From Planctellipticum sp942493135 (GTDB lineage: Bacteria; Planctomycetota; Planctomycetia; Planctomycetales; Planctomycetaceae): a stretch of 64,000 nt of DNA. The stretch's first letter is position 1; each line of letters starts with the position of its first letter. A program made the position numbers and the translations under genes. The notes beneath the pieces were generated by a model. It was not told where the DNA came from, ran no database searches, and saw only the letters and a list, made by a program, of their open reading frames with translations. The stretch spans positions 2,232,001-2,296,000 of the forward strand of contig OW818684.1 of assembly GCA_942493135.1 (NCBI GenBank). Direction: 5' to 3'. This document shows positions 41,225 through 50,227 of this stretch, piece after piece.

Positions 41225-41749
41225 CTACAGACCATTGAATCCGACTTCGATCACCAGCGGACCGATTTCGGAATCGAACATGATCACAATGGGCTGGACC
41301 TCAGACGGAAAGTGGACCACGTGGCCTTTTCCCGAAAGAACGTTGGGCAGACTGATCGACAACTGATGTGCGGCGAGCTGGGCTTTGGCAGCCCCGGCGA
41401 TCATGTTGGTCAGCTCGCCGACGGCGTCACAGACTTCACGATTGATCTCGGTGGCTTCGATCCCGACCATCCGTTCGAGTACGCTGCAGGCGGCCTCCGT
41501 CGACAAGCTGACGACAATTGTGCCAGTCGCCCGCCCCGAGACGCCGATGACGGCGCTGACTTCGTGGTAGGGCGCGCCTTCCTGCTTCAGGAACAGTCCC
41601 GTGCGCGTCGGCGTGCAGCCAAGCATCATCTCAAACACGCTGCGCGTGGCCGAAATCACGGGGTTGATGTATTCGGCGGTGAGTGCCGAACCTGCGCCGG
41701 TCGCCTGAGCGGTGGTCATTGTGAGCGGTTCCAGAAGTCGCTCCTGCAT
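41225..41749 (-). CDS. cheX: CheX-family phosphatase
   Basis: The 174-residue protein matches CheX/CheC-type phosphatases that remove phosphate from CheY-P. It begins with AEYINPVISATRSVFEMM, continues with IGVSGRATGTIVVSLS, and has the catalytic ExxN in AVGELTNMIAGAAK (Glu112, Asn115). A single ExxN motif is the CheX pattern. The start at 41749 is followed by a second ATG at 41719, which would remove ten unusual residues; I cannot decide between them. It is the first gene of a probable CheX, CheY-like, HDOD-GGDEF operon. No chemoreceptor or CheA gene is present nearby, so it may serve a signalling route other than chemotaxis. Confidence 0.85.
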   Translation of the reverse strand: MQERLLEPLTMTTAQATGAGSALTAEYINPVISATRSVFEMMLGCTPTRTGLFLKQEGAPYHEVSAVIGVSGRATGTIVVSLSTEAACSVLERMVGIEATEINREVCDAVGELTNMIAGAAKAQLAAHQLSISLPNVLSGKGHVVHFPSEVQPIVIMFDSEIGPLVIEVGFNGL

Positions 41750-42076
41750 GAGTCCCAGTACAGGGGCGAAGGGTCATCGGACACATCCTCGGCACATTCA
41801 CCGAGTCCCTGAACCATAGGTCAAGAAGCGTAGCGTGCTGTCTTCTGGCAACATTTTTTCGGCGGGACGTTGAACCCGAGGAACAGTCACGTCGATCCAG
41901 GCGCGACATGCGTGGCGTCTCCTGCAACATTTCGGAAGGCTCTCAACGGCGCAACCTTCTGCAGCTCAACGTCATACAACCAGAACCCCGATGGTGAACG
42001 AATGCCGAACTGGCGTCGTCCGGGACAGACGCAACCCGCATGACCGGAGCAACCCGGGCTTCCGGAGCGGCCGCCC
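41750..42076. other. Gap upstream of the CheX operon
   Basis: 327 bp between two minus-strand genes. It should hold the promoter of the CheX operon. I see no strong promoter match, hairpin or gene; a run of six T follows AACA near 41852. Confidence 0.35.
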
Positions 42077-42730
42077 TCAGCCGGGCTCAGTCAGGTCGCG
42101 AAGATACGTCGCCAGGGCCGCGTGCGTTTCCAGCAAGTGCCTCCAGGCGACCGAATCGAGCTCGATGGCGGTCGTTCCTTCGGGATGACGGACTTCGACC
42201 GCGAGCTGGAGCACGATTCCCAGCCGGCTATGGAGGTCGCCGAGCAGGTCTGTGAGCTGGGCGAACTGCAGTCCCCGTAGATTCTCCGGGAGCTCCGGCA
42301 GATGGCGGGGAAACAGCGGCATCAACGGCAGATCGGGCGTTAGCAGTGAGAATTCCACCTCGAATTCGTCCGAACCTTCCGGATCCTGCCCGGGAAGCAC
42401 GGTCGAATCCGCCGGTCCGGTGCGCACGAACTGTTCCGGAGATGTCCCGATCAGCAGCAGGCAGCGTCCGACGAGGACGAGGTCGCCGGTCTGCAGTACG
42501 TGCATGTGGACCACGTGGCCATTGACGCGGGTTCCGTTGGTGCTGCCGAGGTCGGTCAGGATAATTTTGCCGCCGTCGTCCTGGACTTTGGCATGACAGC
42601 GGCTGACCCGGTCGTCGTTGAGCTGGACCTCATTGTCATCTTCACGGCCGATCGTGAAGGGTGTGAGCAGGTCGGAATAGATCCGTCCCCGCTCCATGCC
42701 GTCGAGCACCTGCAAGGCAATCCGGGCCAT
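42077..42730 (-). CDS. FHA-domain protein
   Basis: The 217-residue protein opens with a forkhead-associated domain, a phosphothreonine-binding module: FTIGRED (Gly28-Arg29), RVSRCHAKV (Ser43, His46) and LGSTNGTRVNG (Asn62-Gly63). The C-terminal half is unknown, with a likely helical tail (QFAQLTDLLGDLHSRLGIVLQLAVEV). FHA proteins often read Ser/Thr kinase signals, and this genome encodes such kinases (one at 9790-11451), but partners are not visible here. No signal peptide is seen. The gene lies 327 bp upstream of the CheX operon on the same strand, divergent from the AMP-ligase gene. Confidence 0.9.
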   Translation of the reverse strand: MARIALQVLDGMERGRIYSDLLTPFTIGREDDNEVQLNDDRVSRCHAKVQDDGGKIILTDLGSTNGTRVNGHVVHMHVLQTGDLVLVGRCLLLIGTSPEQFVRTGPADSTVLPGQDPEGSDEFEVEFSLLTPDLPLMPLFPRHLPELPENLRGLQFAQLTDLLGDLHSRLGIVLQLAVEVRHPEGTTAIELDSVAWRHLLETHAALATYLRDLTEPG

Positions 42731-42996
42731 CGAAAATCCGTCTCAGTGGAGTTTCAGCCCGTCGTCGGGTGCGACCGGCAGTCCTACCCAGTTCAACGGA
42801 CCTTGTACCACTCGCGATTTCTCAGCGTCAACCAGGCATCGGTTCTCGCCCGGATTGCAGGACGGACGATGGCGTCCCGCGCGTACTGGGACAATTCGTC
42901 ATTCAGGGATTTGACGATGTTCCCTGATCGGGGGCTGGCGAGTACCCTGTCTTCTCTCCCGAATCCCGCCAAACCCGACGCCGAGTATTCCGCCGC

Positions 42997-44697
42997 ATGT
43001 CTCCCGTAAATATCGCCGCCAGCCTGCAGGAACACGCCCGTCTGCGCCCCGACCAGCCGGCGCTGTATTCCGCTGCCGGACGTCAGGCCGACGTCGAACA
43101 GCTCACCTACAGGACGTGGACCTTCGGCGAGCTGGCCAGCCAGGTCCGCGAGCTGGCTGCCGGTCTGGTCCAGCGCGGCATCGGCCGGGGCGTCCGGACG
43201 GTCTTGATGGTCCCTCCGTCGCCGGAGTTCTTTCAGCTCACTTTTGCACTGCTGCATGTCGGGGCCGTGCCGGTTCTCGTCGATCCCGGCATGGGAGTGC
43301 GGAACCTCGGCAAATGTCTGGCGGAGGCCGAACCGGAGGCGTTCGTTGGGATTTCGAAGGCGCACGTCGCCCGGCTGCTCCTGGGCTGGTCAAAGCGCTC
43401 GCTCAAAACGCTCGTCACGGTCGGCCGGAAGTTCGGCTGGGGGGGCTGCACGCTGGCCGATGTCTACCGCGCCGGACGTGGTGCAGACGCCGATCGCTAT
43501 CACGAGACGGCGCCGACGACCGCCGACGACCCGGCGGCAATTCTCTTCACCAGCGGCAGCACGGGAGTGCCGAAGGGAGCGGTCTATTCCCATCGCACCT
43601 TTGTCACGCAGGTCGAATTGCTGAGAACAGCTTTCGGCATCGAGCCCGGCGAAGTCGACCTCTGTACGTTTCCGCTGTTTGCCCTGTTTGCACCGGCCCT
43701 GGGAATGACCGCCATCATCCCCCGCATGGACGCCACCCGGCCGGCGCGCGTCGACTGGCGCGAAGTCGACGGTCCCGTGCGGCGGTTCGGCGTGACCAAT
43801 CTATTCGGCTCGCCCGCGCTGTTGAATCGGGTCTCGCGGGACATTGTCGCGGCAGGACTGGCCCGACCGGCGGCGCCGCGGCTGCCGACGCTGCGGCGCG
43901 TTCTTTCGGCCGGCGCGCCGGTGTCCTCCGCGGTTCTGGAGCGTTTTCGGGGCCTGCTCGGTCCAAACGCCAGGATCTTCACGCCCTACGGCGCCACCGA
44001 GTCACTGCCGGTCGCCGTGATCGACAGCGACGAAGTCCTGAGCGAAACGCGATTTCAGACCGCTGTTGGAGCGGGAACCTGCGTCGGCCGCCCTGTGCCG
44101 GGGATCGACGTGCGGATTGTCCGGATCAGCGACGAACCGGTGGCGGTATGGAGTGATGAGCTCGCGTTGCCACCGGGCCAGATTGGTGAGATCGCCGTCC
44201 GCGGTCCGATGGTGACGCGGGAGTATTTCCGCCGGTCCGATCTGACGGCGCTGGCCAAGATCTCCGATCCCGAGACGGGCGGGGTGTGGCACCGGATGGG
44301 CGATGTTGGCTATTTTGATCCGCAGGGGCGACTCTGGTTCTGCGGCCGCAAGTCACACCGGGTCGTGCTCGACGACGAAACACTGTTTACCGATCCGGTC
44401 GAAGGAATTTTCAACGAGCATCCGGCGGTCTTCCGTGCGGCCCTGGTAGGCGTCCGACGAGGCGGCCGGATGGAGCCAGTGGTCTGCGTCGAACGCGAAC
44501 GGAACGTTCCGCAGCCCGCAGACGAGACGCTGATCCGCGAACTGCGGGAGCGTGGAGCCGGCTTTGAGGCGACCCGCCGGATTCGGACCTTTCTGATCCA
44601 CAAGGCATTTCCCGTGGACATCCGCCACAATTCCAAGATCTTCCGCGAGAAACTCGCGGTCTGGGCGGCGAAGACGCTGGGCGGAACCCCGTCCTGA
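42997..44697 (+). CDS. Fatty acid AMP/CoA ligase family protein (OleC-like)
   Basis: This 566-residue adenylating enzyme has the ATP motif LFTSGSTGVPKGAVYSH (183-199), YGATES, and a CGRKSHRV block before the C-terminal lid. The DPGMGVRNLGKCLAEAEPEAFVGISKAH stretch is characteristic of the OleC-like branch, which turns beta-hydroxy acids into beta-lactones in olefin biosynthesis. No OleA, OleB or OleD gene is seen in the window, so the product may instead act as an acyl-CoA ligase. It is followed 20 bp later by a PLP enzyme, and both are likely one transcript. Length is normal. Confidence 0.85.
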   Translation: MSPVNIAASLQEHARLRPDQPALYSAAGRQADVEQLTYRTWTFGELASQVRELAAGLVQRGIGRGVRTVLMVPPSPEFFQLTFALLHVGAVPVLVDPGMGVRNLGKCLAEAEPEAFVGISKAHVARLLLGWSKRSLKTLVTVGRKFGWGGCTLADVYRAGRGADADRYHETAPTTADDPAAILFTSGSTGVPKGAVYSHRTFVTQVELLRTAFGIEPGEVDLCTFPLFALFAPALGMTAIIPRMDATRPARVDWREVDGPVRRFGVTNLFGSPALLNRVSRDIVAAGLARPAAPRLPTLRRVLSAGAPVSSAVLERFRGLLGPNARIFTPYGATESLPVAVIDSDEVLSETRFQTAVGAGTCVGRPVPGIDVRIVRISDEPVAVWSDELALPPGQIGEIAVRGPMVTREYFRRSDLTALAKISDPETGGVWHRMGDVGYFDPQGRLWFCGRKSHRVVLDDETLFTDPVEGIFNEHPAVFRAALVGVRRGGRMEPVVCVERERNVPQPADETLIRELRERGAGFEATRRIRTFLIHKAFPVDIRHNSKIFREKLAVWAAKTLGGTPS

Positions 44698-44717
44698 TTC
44701 CAATTCCGGAGGTGACC

Positions 44718-45905
44718 ATGAACGAGCAAACCGGCATCGAAGCCCCGGCGACGCAGGCAGCGCGCGGGGGCTGGGCAGCGGACTTTGTCACTCGGCCGAG
44801 CGCCCCGCCTCTCTACCAGACGACTGCATTCGACCTGGATGATCTCGGCCAGCTCGACGACGTGGTGAGCGGCAAGTCGCAGGGTTACATCTACACCCGC
44901 GACGGCAATCCCAACCAGGAAGCATTCGCCTCCGACGTGGCCCGACTGGAAGGGGCCGAAGCCGGCGTCGCCTGCTCCTCCGGAATGGGAGCGCTCACGG
45001 CGACACTGATGGCGCTGCTGAAATCGGGCGACCATCTCGTCGCCGCCCGCGTCCTCTACGGCAGGACCGGGCAGTTGCTCAATCACCTGCAGAACTCGTT
45101 CGGCGTGCGGGTCACCTTCGTCGACGCTAACCGGCCGGACGAGTTCGCCGCCGCGGTGACACCGGAGACGAAACTCGCGATCGTCGAGAGTGTCTCGAAT
45201 CCGCTGCTGGAGGTCGCTGACTTGCCGGCGATTGCGGCGGCCGTGGGGGGCGTCCCGCTGCTGGTCGACAGCACGTTCGCGACCCCCTGCCTGCTGCGCC
45301 CGATCGAACACGGCGCCACGCTGGTCTGGCACAGCGCATCCAAGTATCTCAACGGTCACGGCGACGTCATGCTGGGAGTGATCGTCGGGCCGAGCGCCAG
45401 CATCCGGCGGATCAAGGGGCTCAGCAGCCTCTATGGGGTCAACAGCAATCCGTACGAGTGCTGGATGGCCTCCCGCGGGCTGCGGACGCTGCCGCTCCGG
45501 ATCGAACGGGTTTCGGCCTCGGCGCAGAGTCTGGCGGAGTTTCTTGCATCGCAGCCGCAGGTCGGCCGAGTGTATTATCCGGGACTGCCCGCACATCCCA
45601 CCCGGCGGCAGGCTGAGCAACTGCTGACGCGCGGTTGCGGCGGGATGCTGTCGTTTGAGCTGAATGGAGGCCGGCCGGCTGTTGACGCGTTCTTCCGCGA
45701 ACTGGCCGAGACGATTCCGTTCTCCCCCACGCTGGCGGATGCCCGGACGACGTTGTCCTATCCTGCCGGGACGTCGCACAAGTTCATGACGGCCGCCGAG
45801 CGGGCCGCATGCGGCATCAGCGACGGCCTGGTCCGTCTGTCGGTCGGGCTGGAAGACGCGGGAGACCTGCGGCGTGAGCTGAGCGCGGGGTTGGCCTGTT
45901 TGTAA
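44718..45905 (+). CDS. Cys/Met metabolism PLP-dependent enzyme
   Basis: The 395-residue product belongs to the trans-sulfuration family (cystathionine gamma-synthase/lyase, sulfhydrylases, methionine gamma-lyase). Visible are YIYTRDGNPNQEAFASDVARLEGAEAG, SSGMGALTATLMALL, DSTFATPCLLRPIEHGA and the PLP lysine in HSASKYLNGHGDV (Lys209), ending DGLVRLSVGLEDAGDL. The exact reaction cannot be read from sequence. The ATG at 44718 has GGAGGTGA just before it; an in-frame GTG two codons upstream overlaps that site. Pairing with an OleC-like ligase is unusual and may indicate use of a sulfur amino acid-derived acid, which is speculation. Confidence 0.88.
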   Translation: MNEQTGIEAPATQAARGGWAADFVTRPSAPPLYQTTAFDLDDLGQLDDVVSGKSQGYIYTRDGNPNQEAFASDVARLEGAEAGVACSSGMGALTATLMALLKSGDHLVAARVLYGRTGQLLNHLQNSFGVRVTFVDANRPDEFAAAVTPETKLAIVESVSNPLLEVADLPAIAAAVGGVPLLVDSTFATPCLLRPIEHGATLVWHSASKYLNGHGDVMLGVIVGPSASIRRIKGLSSLYGVNSNPYECWMASRGLRTLPLRIERVSASAQSLAEFLASQPQVGRVYYPGLPAHPTRRQAEQLLTRGCGGMLSFELNGGRPAVDAFFRELAETIPFSPTLADARTTLSYPAGTSHKFMTAAERAACGISDGLVRLSVGLEDAGDLRRELSAGLACL

Positions 45906-45921
45906 ACTACAGGTCTGTCGC

Positions 45922-45944
45922 GCCCAGGGCTTACGCCGCTGGGC
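45922..45944. terminator. GC hairpin between convergent genes
   Basis: GCCCAG and CTGGGC pair around GGCTTACGCCG. It lies 16 bp after the PLP enzyme stop and before the convergent lipoprotein gene. It has no T-run, so it would be an unusual terminator; it also resembles a dispersed planctomycetal palindrome. Confidence 0.4.
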
Positions 45945-46045
45945 TACATCGATTCGCCCTCTGGCGGGGCTCAGGAGGCTTGGGGCGTCGCGTTGTTCTC
46001 TGGCGATTCGCGATAAGCCCACTTCTCCGGCGATTTCCTACCCGC

Positions 46046-46777
46046 TCATTTCTTCTCGTCGGGTTTCTCTTCCGCTGGGGATTGTTCGCCGGTGAGTTGC
46101 AGTTTGCCGGGAGCTGCGGGATGCAGCGTCGGTTCCTGGAAGGCGACGGAGACCGGCAGCGGCTGGTAGGGCTGGTTGGGGCGAACCGGCACGGAGTGGC
46201 GGATTTCGTCGCGGACCGAGCCGCTCTGCCACGGGCCGACGCCCATCACGAACCAGTTGTTGTCTTCTGACTGGGACGATGAAACGCCCCCCTGCCCCAG
46301 CACCGCCATGTTCTTGGGGTCGTAGGCGACGAGGCCGATCTTGGCCATCGCCGACTGGCGGGTCCGGTTGACGAGCCGGACTTCCGGAATGGTCAGCATG
46401 CCGGGGAGCACGATTTCGGGAGTTCCGAGAAACGAATCGGCCATATCGGTGCCGATGACGCCGCTGCGCAGCTCCATCACGACATCGGCATCCTCGATCT
46501 TGTTGACGACGACGGCGCCGTTGGCCATCGCCCGGTGCCGGATGGAGCCGACGAGGTAGCCCTTGTCGATGCATTCGAGATATTTGTCGTCGACGAAGAC
46601 GCGAGAACCCTGGAACGGGGTGAAATCGACCTTGGAAAGCGACTGATCGATGGCATTGGAAACCAGCAACTGCTCGCGAGCCGTCCGCGCGGTGTTGGAT
46701 TGTTTTGTGCTGGAGCAGCCGAGCGTGAAGGCGGCGAGGCCGACCAGGCACAGGCTGCAGCGAAGGGCGCAGGACAT
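46046..46777 (-). CDS. Lipoprotein of DUF6655-like type
   Basis: The 243-residue product has a type II signal peptide with lipobox FTLGCSS, then a body reading NAIDQSLSKVDFTPFQGSRVFVDDKYLECIDKGYLVGSIRHRAMANGAVVV and DADVVMELRSGVIGTDMADSFLGTPEIVLPG. This fits a planctomycetal lipoprotein family that I believe is DUF6655; function unknown. The start at 46777 has AGGAG 12 bases upstream and gives a compact signal peptide, whereas the longer frame adds 62 unlikely residues. The C-terminus is Glu/Lys-rich. It is monocistronic, convergent with the PLP gene. Confidence 0.75.
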   Translation of the reverse strand: MSCALRCSLCLVGLAAFTLGCSSTKQSNTARTAREQLLVSNAIDQSLSKVDFTPFQGSRVFVDDKYLECIDKGYLVGSIRHRAMANGAVVVNKIEDADVVMELRSGVIGTDMADSFLGTPEIVLPGMLTIPEVRLVNRTRQSAMAKIGLVAYDPKNMAVLGQGGVSSSQSEDNNWFVMGVGPWQSGSVRDEIRHSVPVRPNQPYQPLPVSVAFQEPTLHPAAPGKLQLTGEQSPAEEKPDEKK

Positions 46778-47071
46778 ACGATGACACTCCTGGGCGCGCG
46801 GAGCGCCGTCGGTGACGCGCAACCACAGAGCCTGGCCCGGGGCGTGGCGGTCCGCGTCGAAGGAATTCGAAATGAAGAGAGACAGGGAGAGTGGGGTTGT
46901 AGCTGACGCAGCGACTGGGAGGCAAGATCGGACCGGACACCCGGATCTCAAGGAGCGCCGCAATACCGGCGGGCCGACGAACTGGACTCCACGAAATTGC
47001 GAAGTAGCGTTCGAGGTTGGGTGTCAAGTCCGACACAGCGGATGATAAACGTCTGAATTCGGGAACCGGCT

Positions 47072-47572
47072 GTGACCATTCTACGCCAACCGCAACTGTC
47101 GACGGTCGCCGCCGCGTCCTGCTGGCTGCTGTTCGTCACAGCGTGCTGTCTGCCGGCTTTCTGGCTGGAGGGTCGACCTGAACCGGAGCCGGCAATCGGC
47201 CTGCTCCTGATCGGCTGGCTGGGGCTGTTCCAGTTATTGGACGGTCAGATCGACGCGCTGGGCTGGCTGGCCAATCCATTCTTCCTGCTGAGCACGCTGC
47301 TGACGCTGGCGCGGTCATACCGTCCGGCGCTCGCATCTGCAGCGGTGGCCGTCGCCTTCGCGCTGACCAGCTTTCTGATCCGCGAGATGATGGTTAATGA
47401 AGCCGGCCATACTCGCCCGGTCGTCGGTTACGGAGCCGGCTTCTGGCTGTGGCAAGCTGCGATCGGGCTTTGCCTGTTTGCCCCCGCAGTTCTACTGGCA
47501 ATGCAGCACTACCGGACCGCCGAGAAACCAACGTTGCTCGAATTCGACGCCGAACTGCCGCTGAGATCATAA
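47072..47572 (+). CDS. Small polytopic membrane protein
   Basis: The 166-residue protein has about four hydrophobic helices: AASCWLLFVTACCLPAFW, AIGLLLIGWLGLFQLL, ALASAAVAVAFALTSFLI and WLWQAAIGLCLFAPAVLLAM. It begins at GTG 47072 with GGGAA upstream. No family is recognised. The helices have few charged residues, so a transporter role is not obvious. It is divergent from the lipoprotein gene at 46777 and convergent with a thioredoxin-like gene. Confidence 0.6.
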   Translation: MTILRQPQLSTVAAASCWLLFVTACCLPAFWLEGRPEPEPAIGLLLIGWLGLFQLLDGQIDALGWLANPFFLLSTLLTLARSYRPALASAAVAVAFALTSFLIREMMVNEAGHTRPVVGYGAGFWLWQAAIGLCLFAPAVLLAMQHYRTAEKPTLLEFDAELPLRS

Positions 47573-47662
47573 AATGCATGTGAGGGGCCGGACCGATTGA
47601 AACTTGCGCACCGTCCACTCGGCCTCAGGCCGATGCTGGCGGAGGCGACGCCGCGCCCCCCT

Positions 47663-48205
47663 TTACCGCTTCGCCAGCGCCGCCTTCACGGCCCGTTCGA
47701 TGTCTTCGTGCGTGAACGTCTTCTCGTCGTCCCCCGAGGCGAACGTCTTCAGCAGCTTGCCGTCGCGGCCGTAGAGCTTGAAGTGCGGTAGAGCGCCTTC
47801 TTCGATCCCGAAGACATCGGCCCCGTCGTCGGCGATATCGAGTTTGCTGATCAGGTTGTCAAAGTCGGCGTGCTTGTCCTTGAGGAACTCGACAACGCTC
47901 GGCGGAGCCTCGCCTCTTTTGAGCGAGTCGAACGACAGCGAAACCACGGCCAGCCCGTCCTTGCGGTAGCGCTCGGACAGCTCCACGGTTTTGGGGAACG
48001 CTTTGATGCAGGGGACGCACCACGTCGCCCAGCAGTCGACGAGAATCACCTTCCCTTTGTGCCGGGCGAGGATCTTTTCGTAACCGGCTTTGTCGACCAC
48101 TTCGACCGCGGACGCCCCGGCGGGAGGGGCCGCTTGGCTGGCCAGCGAGAGAATTGCGGTCACGAGGACTGCCAGAAGGGGCGTGAAACGCATCCGTGAA
48201 AGCAT
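47663..48205 (-). CDS. TlpA/ResA-like periplasmic thioredoxin
   Basis: The 180-residue protein has a signal peptide (LLAVLVTAILSLASQA) and a thioredoxin fold with the active site WATWCVPCIKAF (Cys63, Cys66), the WCxxC of TlpA/ResA-type oxidoreductases that reduce disulfides outside the cytoplasm, for instance in cytochrome c maturation. AAAGGA lies 11 bases before the ATG at 48205. Another redoxin gene lies 80 bp upstream on the same strand, so the pair may be co-transcribed. No cytochrome maturation gene is in the window, so its partner is unknown. Confidence 0.9.
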   Translation of the reverse strand: MLSRMRFTPLLAVLVTAILSLASQAAPPAGASAVEVVDKAGYEKILARHKGKVILVDCWATWCVPCIKAFPKTVELSERYRKDGLAVVSLSFDSLKRGEAPPSVVEFLKDKHADFDNLISKLDIADDGADVFGIEEGALPHFKLYGRDGKLLKTFASGDDEKTFTHEDIERAVKAALAKR

Positions 48206-48285
48206 GGGAAGAGCGTCCTTTGTCAGTTGTCAGTTGCGATGATGCCGGCAACCGATTCCTGTCGGCATTCCGCATTCGGAATTCG

Positions 48286-48927
48286 TCATTTCTTCTTGTC
48301 GGAATCTCGTGGCGTCCGGGCGTACTCGATCCCGCAACCCGTGTGCCGGGTTTCGGTGTGCTTCGGCGGTTTTCCGGCGAGAACCGCTTCGACCGCTTCC
48401 CGAACGTAGGCGACCCCGACGTTGTCGGGGTGCTGCCAGTCGTCGTCGATCGCTCCCATGTAGGCGACTTTGCGCTCGCCGTCGAGCACCAGCGCCTGAG
48501 GAGTCACGGCGGCTCCGTACCGGCGACCCAGATCCTGCGACAGATCCTGCAGATAGAGGAAGTTGAATTCCCGTTCGCGGGCGCGGGCCTGCAGCAGCTC
48601 CAGCGTATCTTCTTCCGACCGGCTGACGCTGATGGCGACGACCTGCACGCCCCGGTCGCGGAAGTCGCTCTGGAGCTGTTTCAGGCGTTCCTCATAGGCA
48701 GTGGCGATCGGACAGTGATTACAGGTGAAGACCACGACGATAGCCATGGCCTCTTTCAGATCGGCCAGCGCGTGCGTTTTGCCGTCGACGCCGGTCACGT
48801 CGCTCCACGACGGGGCGGCATCGCCAATGTTGAGTTTCCGGTTGTATTTGCCGGCTTGGGCGGGCTGAGTCAGGCACAGCAGGCTCAGCGCCAGCCATGA
48901 CGCCATGAACGCTCGAATCGAGCCCAT
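48286..48927 (-). CDS. Redoxin-family exported protein
   Basis: The 213-residue product has a signal peptide (WLALSLLCLTQPAQAG) and an AhpC/TSA-like thioredoxin fold: LNIGDAAPSWSDVTGVDGKTHAL, VVFTCNHCPIATAYEERL with an active-site CNHC (Cys69, Cys72), and GRRYGAAVTPQALVLDGERKVAYMGAIDDD. It looks like a periplasmic thiol oxidoreductase. A longer unpaired cysteine sits near the C-terminus (HTGCGIEYAR). AAGGAG precedes the start by 6 bases. It lies between the PfkB kinase gene (13 bp upstream) and the TlpA-like gene, all on the minus strand. Confidence 0.88.
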   Translation of the reverse strand: MGSIRAFMASWLALSLLCLTQPAQAGKYNRKLNIGDAAPSWSDVTGVDGKTHALADLKEAMAIVVVFTCNHCPIATAYEERLKQLQSDFRDRGVQVVAISVSRSEEDTLELLQARAREREFNFLYLQDLSQDLGRRYGAAVTPQALVLDGERKVAYMGAIDDDWQHPDNVGVAYVREAVEAVLAGKPPKHTETRHTGCGIEYARTPRDSDKKK

Positions 48928-48939
48928 TTCCTGACTCCT

Positions 48940-50031
48940 TTATCGCTGAACCCGGCCGGTGCCGCTTCCCTGCATCAGCGTCTCGATTTCACTGCGGGAG
49001 CAGAGGTTGAAGTCTCCATAGAGACCATGCTTGAGACAGCTCGCGGCCACTGCGTAGCGCAAGGCCGTTTGCGGATCGGAAAGTTCCGGCGTGGTGCAGG
49101 CGAAGATCAGCGCTCCGCCAAAGCTGTCCCCGGCTCCGACGCGATCGACGATGTTGTGCATTTCGTACGGCGTGTATTTCCCGCCCTCGTCGGTGGGTGC
49201 GACATGGACAGCGTCAGTAACTGCGTCGTACAGCAGCGCTCCCCAGTTGTTGTGGTTGGCGGAGAAACTCTCCCGCAGCGTAATTGCGACTTTCTCGACG
49301 TGGGGGAACTGGCGAACGATTTCACGGGCCGTCCAGGCGTAGCCGTCGAGGTCGATCGTTCCCGCTTCGACGTTGCTGCCGGGAGCGTGAATTCCCAGGA
49401 CCTGCTCGGCGTCTTCTTCGTTGGCGATCAGGACCGTCACCGACTGCAGCAATTCCCCCATCACGCGGCGAGCCAGAGCAGGCGGAGCGGTCCCCGATTC
49501 CCAGTTCCACAGCTTCTTGCGGTAGTTGAGATCGCAGGAGACCGGCAGCCCCTTGGCGCGGGCGGCCTTTGCGCCGGCGATGGCGGCGGCCGCTGAGGCG
49601 CTGCCGATCGCAGGCGTGATGCCGGTGACGTGGAACCAGCCCGCGTCGTCGAGAATCCGGTTCCAGTCGTAAGTCTCGGGCGGAGCGATGGAAATCGACG
49701 AGCCGGCCCGGTCGTAGGTGACGTTGCTGCCGCGCTGATTGCTGCCGGGTTCGACGAAATAAATGCCGAACCGGCCTTCCTTTGTGCGGATCAGCAGGTC
49801 GGTGTCGACGCCGTACTTGCGCAATTCCTGGACGAGACCGTCGGTGACGATATTGTCGGGAACCGCAGTGCAGTAGGCCGACTGTCCCCCCTGCAGGGCG
49901 ATCGAGACGGCCACGTTGGCTTCGGCGCCGCCGTAGGTGGCTGACAATTCGCCCGGCAGGCTCTGCCGCCAGCGCTGGCCGCCGAGAGGCATGAGCCGGA
50001 GCATAATTTCGCCGAACGTGACAACCCGCAT
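48940..50031 (-). CDS. PfkB sugar kinase (2-keto-3-deoxygluconate kinase-like)
   Basis: The 363-residue protein has the PfkB/ribokinase plan: VVTFGEIMLRLMP, GGAEANVAVSIALQGG, GVDTDLLIRTKEGRFGIYFVEPG and the ATP/anion-hole motif DRVGAGDSFGGAL. The N-terminal sequence and YFVEPGSNQRGSNVTYDRAGSS resemble 2-keto-3-deoxygluconate kinases, but substrate is not settled. The ATG at 50031 has GAGG 6 bases before it; a TTG two codons upstream is less likely. It is followed by two redoxin genes, so this may be one operon by spacing only. A transcribed structured element lies upstream on the opposite strand. Confidence 0.87.
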   Translation of the reverse strand: MRVVTFGEIMLRLMPLGGQRWRQSLPGELSATYGGAEANVAVSIALQGGQSAYCTAVPDNIVTDGLVQELRKYGVDTDLLIRTKEGRFGIYFVEPGSNQRGSNVTYDRAGSSISIAPPETYDWNRILDDAGWFHVTGITPAIGSASAAAAIAGAKAARAKGLPVSCDLNYRKKLWNWESGTAPPALARRVMGELLQSVTVLIANEEDAEQVLGIHAPGSNVEAGTIDLDGYAWTAREIVRQFPHVEKVAITLRESFSANHNNWGALLYDAVTDAVHVAPTDEGGKYTPYEMHNIVDRVGAGDSFGGALIFACTTPELSDPQTALRYAVAASCLKHGLYGDFNLCSRSEIETLMQGSGTGRVQR

Positions 50032-50227
50032 GGTCAACCTCGATCAGGATGAAAAAGCCGACGTCCCCGGGGGGAGCAACGGATGGAATTTCCCCGATGC
50101 TACCGGGTGGTGCGGACAGGGTCGAGCGGACCGGCGCGGCGCGAAGATTGGGGAACTTCGGCAAACCGTCTGAAATCGTTTTCTGGTGACTGGGGCGGAC
50201 CGGCGACTGGCCGCGACTGTCGTCGAG

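Noticed and set aside
42997..44697. Complete olefin biosynthesis cluster
   Set aside because: OleA, OleB and OleD are absent from the neighbourhood, so only an OleC-like call is justified.
47072..47572. Transporter role for the small membrane protein
   Set aside because: Four short helices without charged or motif residues give no basis for naming a transported substrate.
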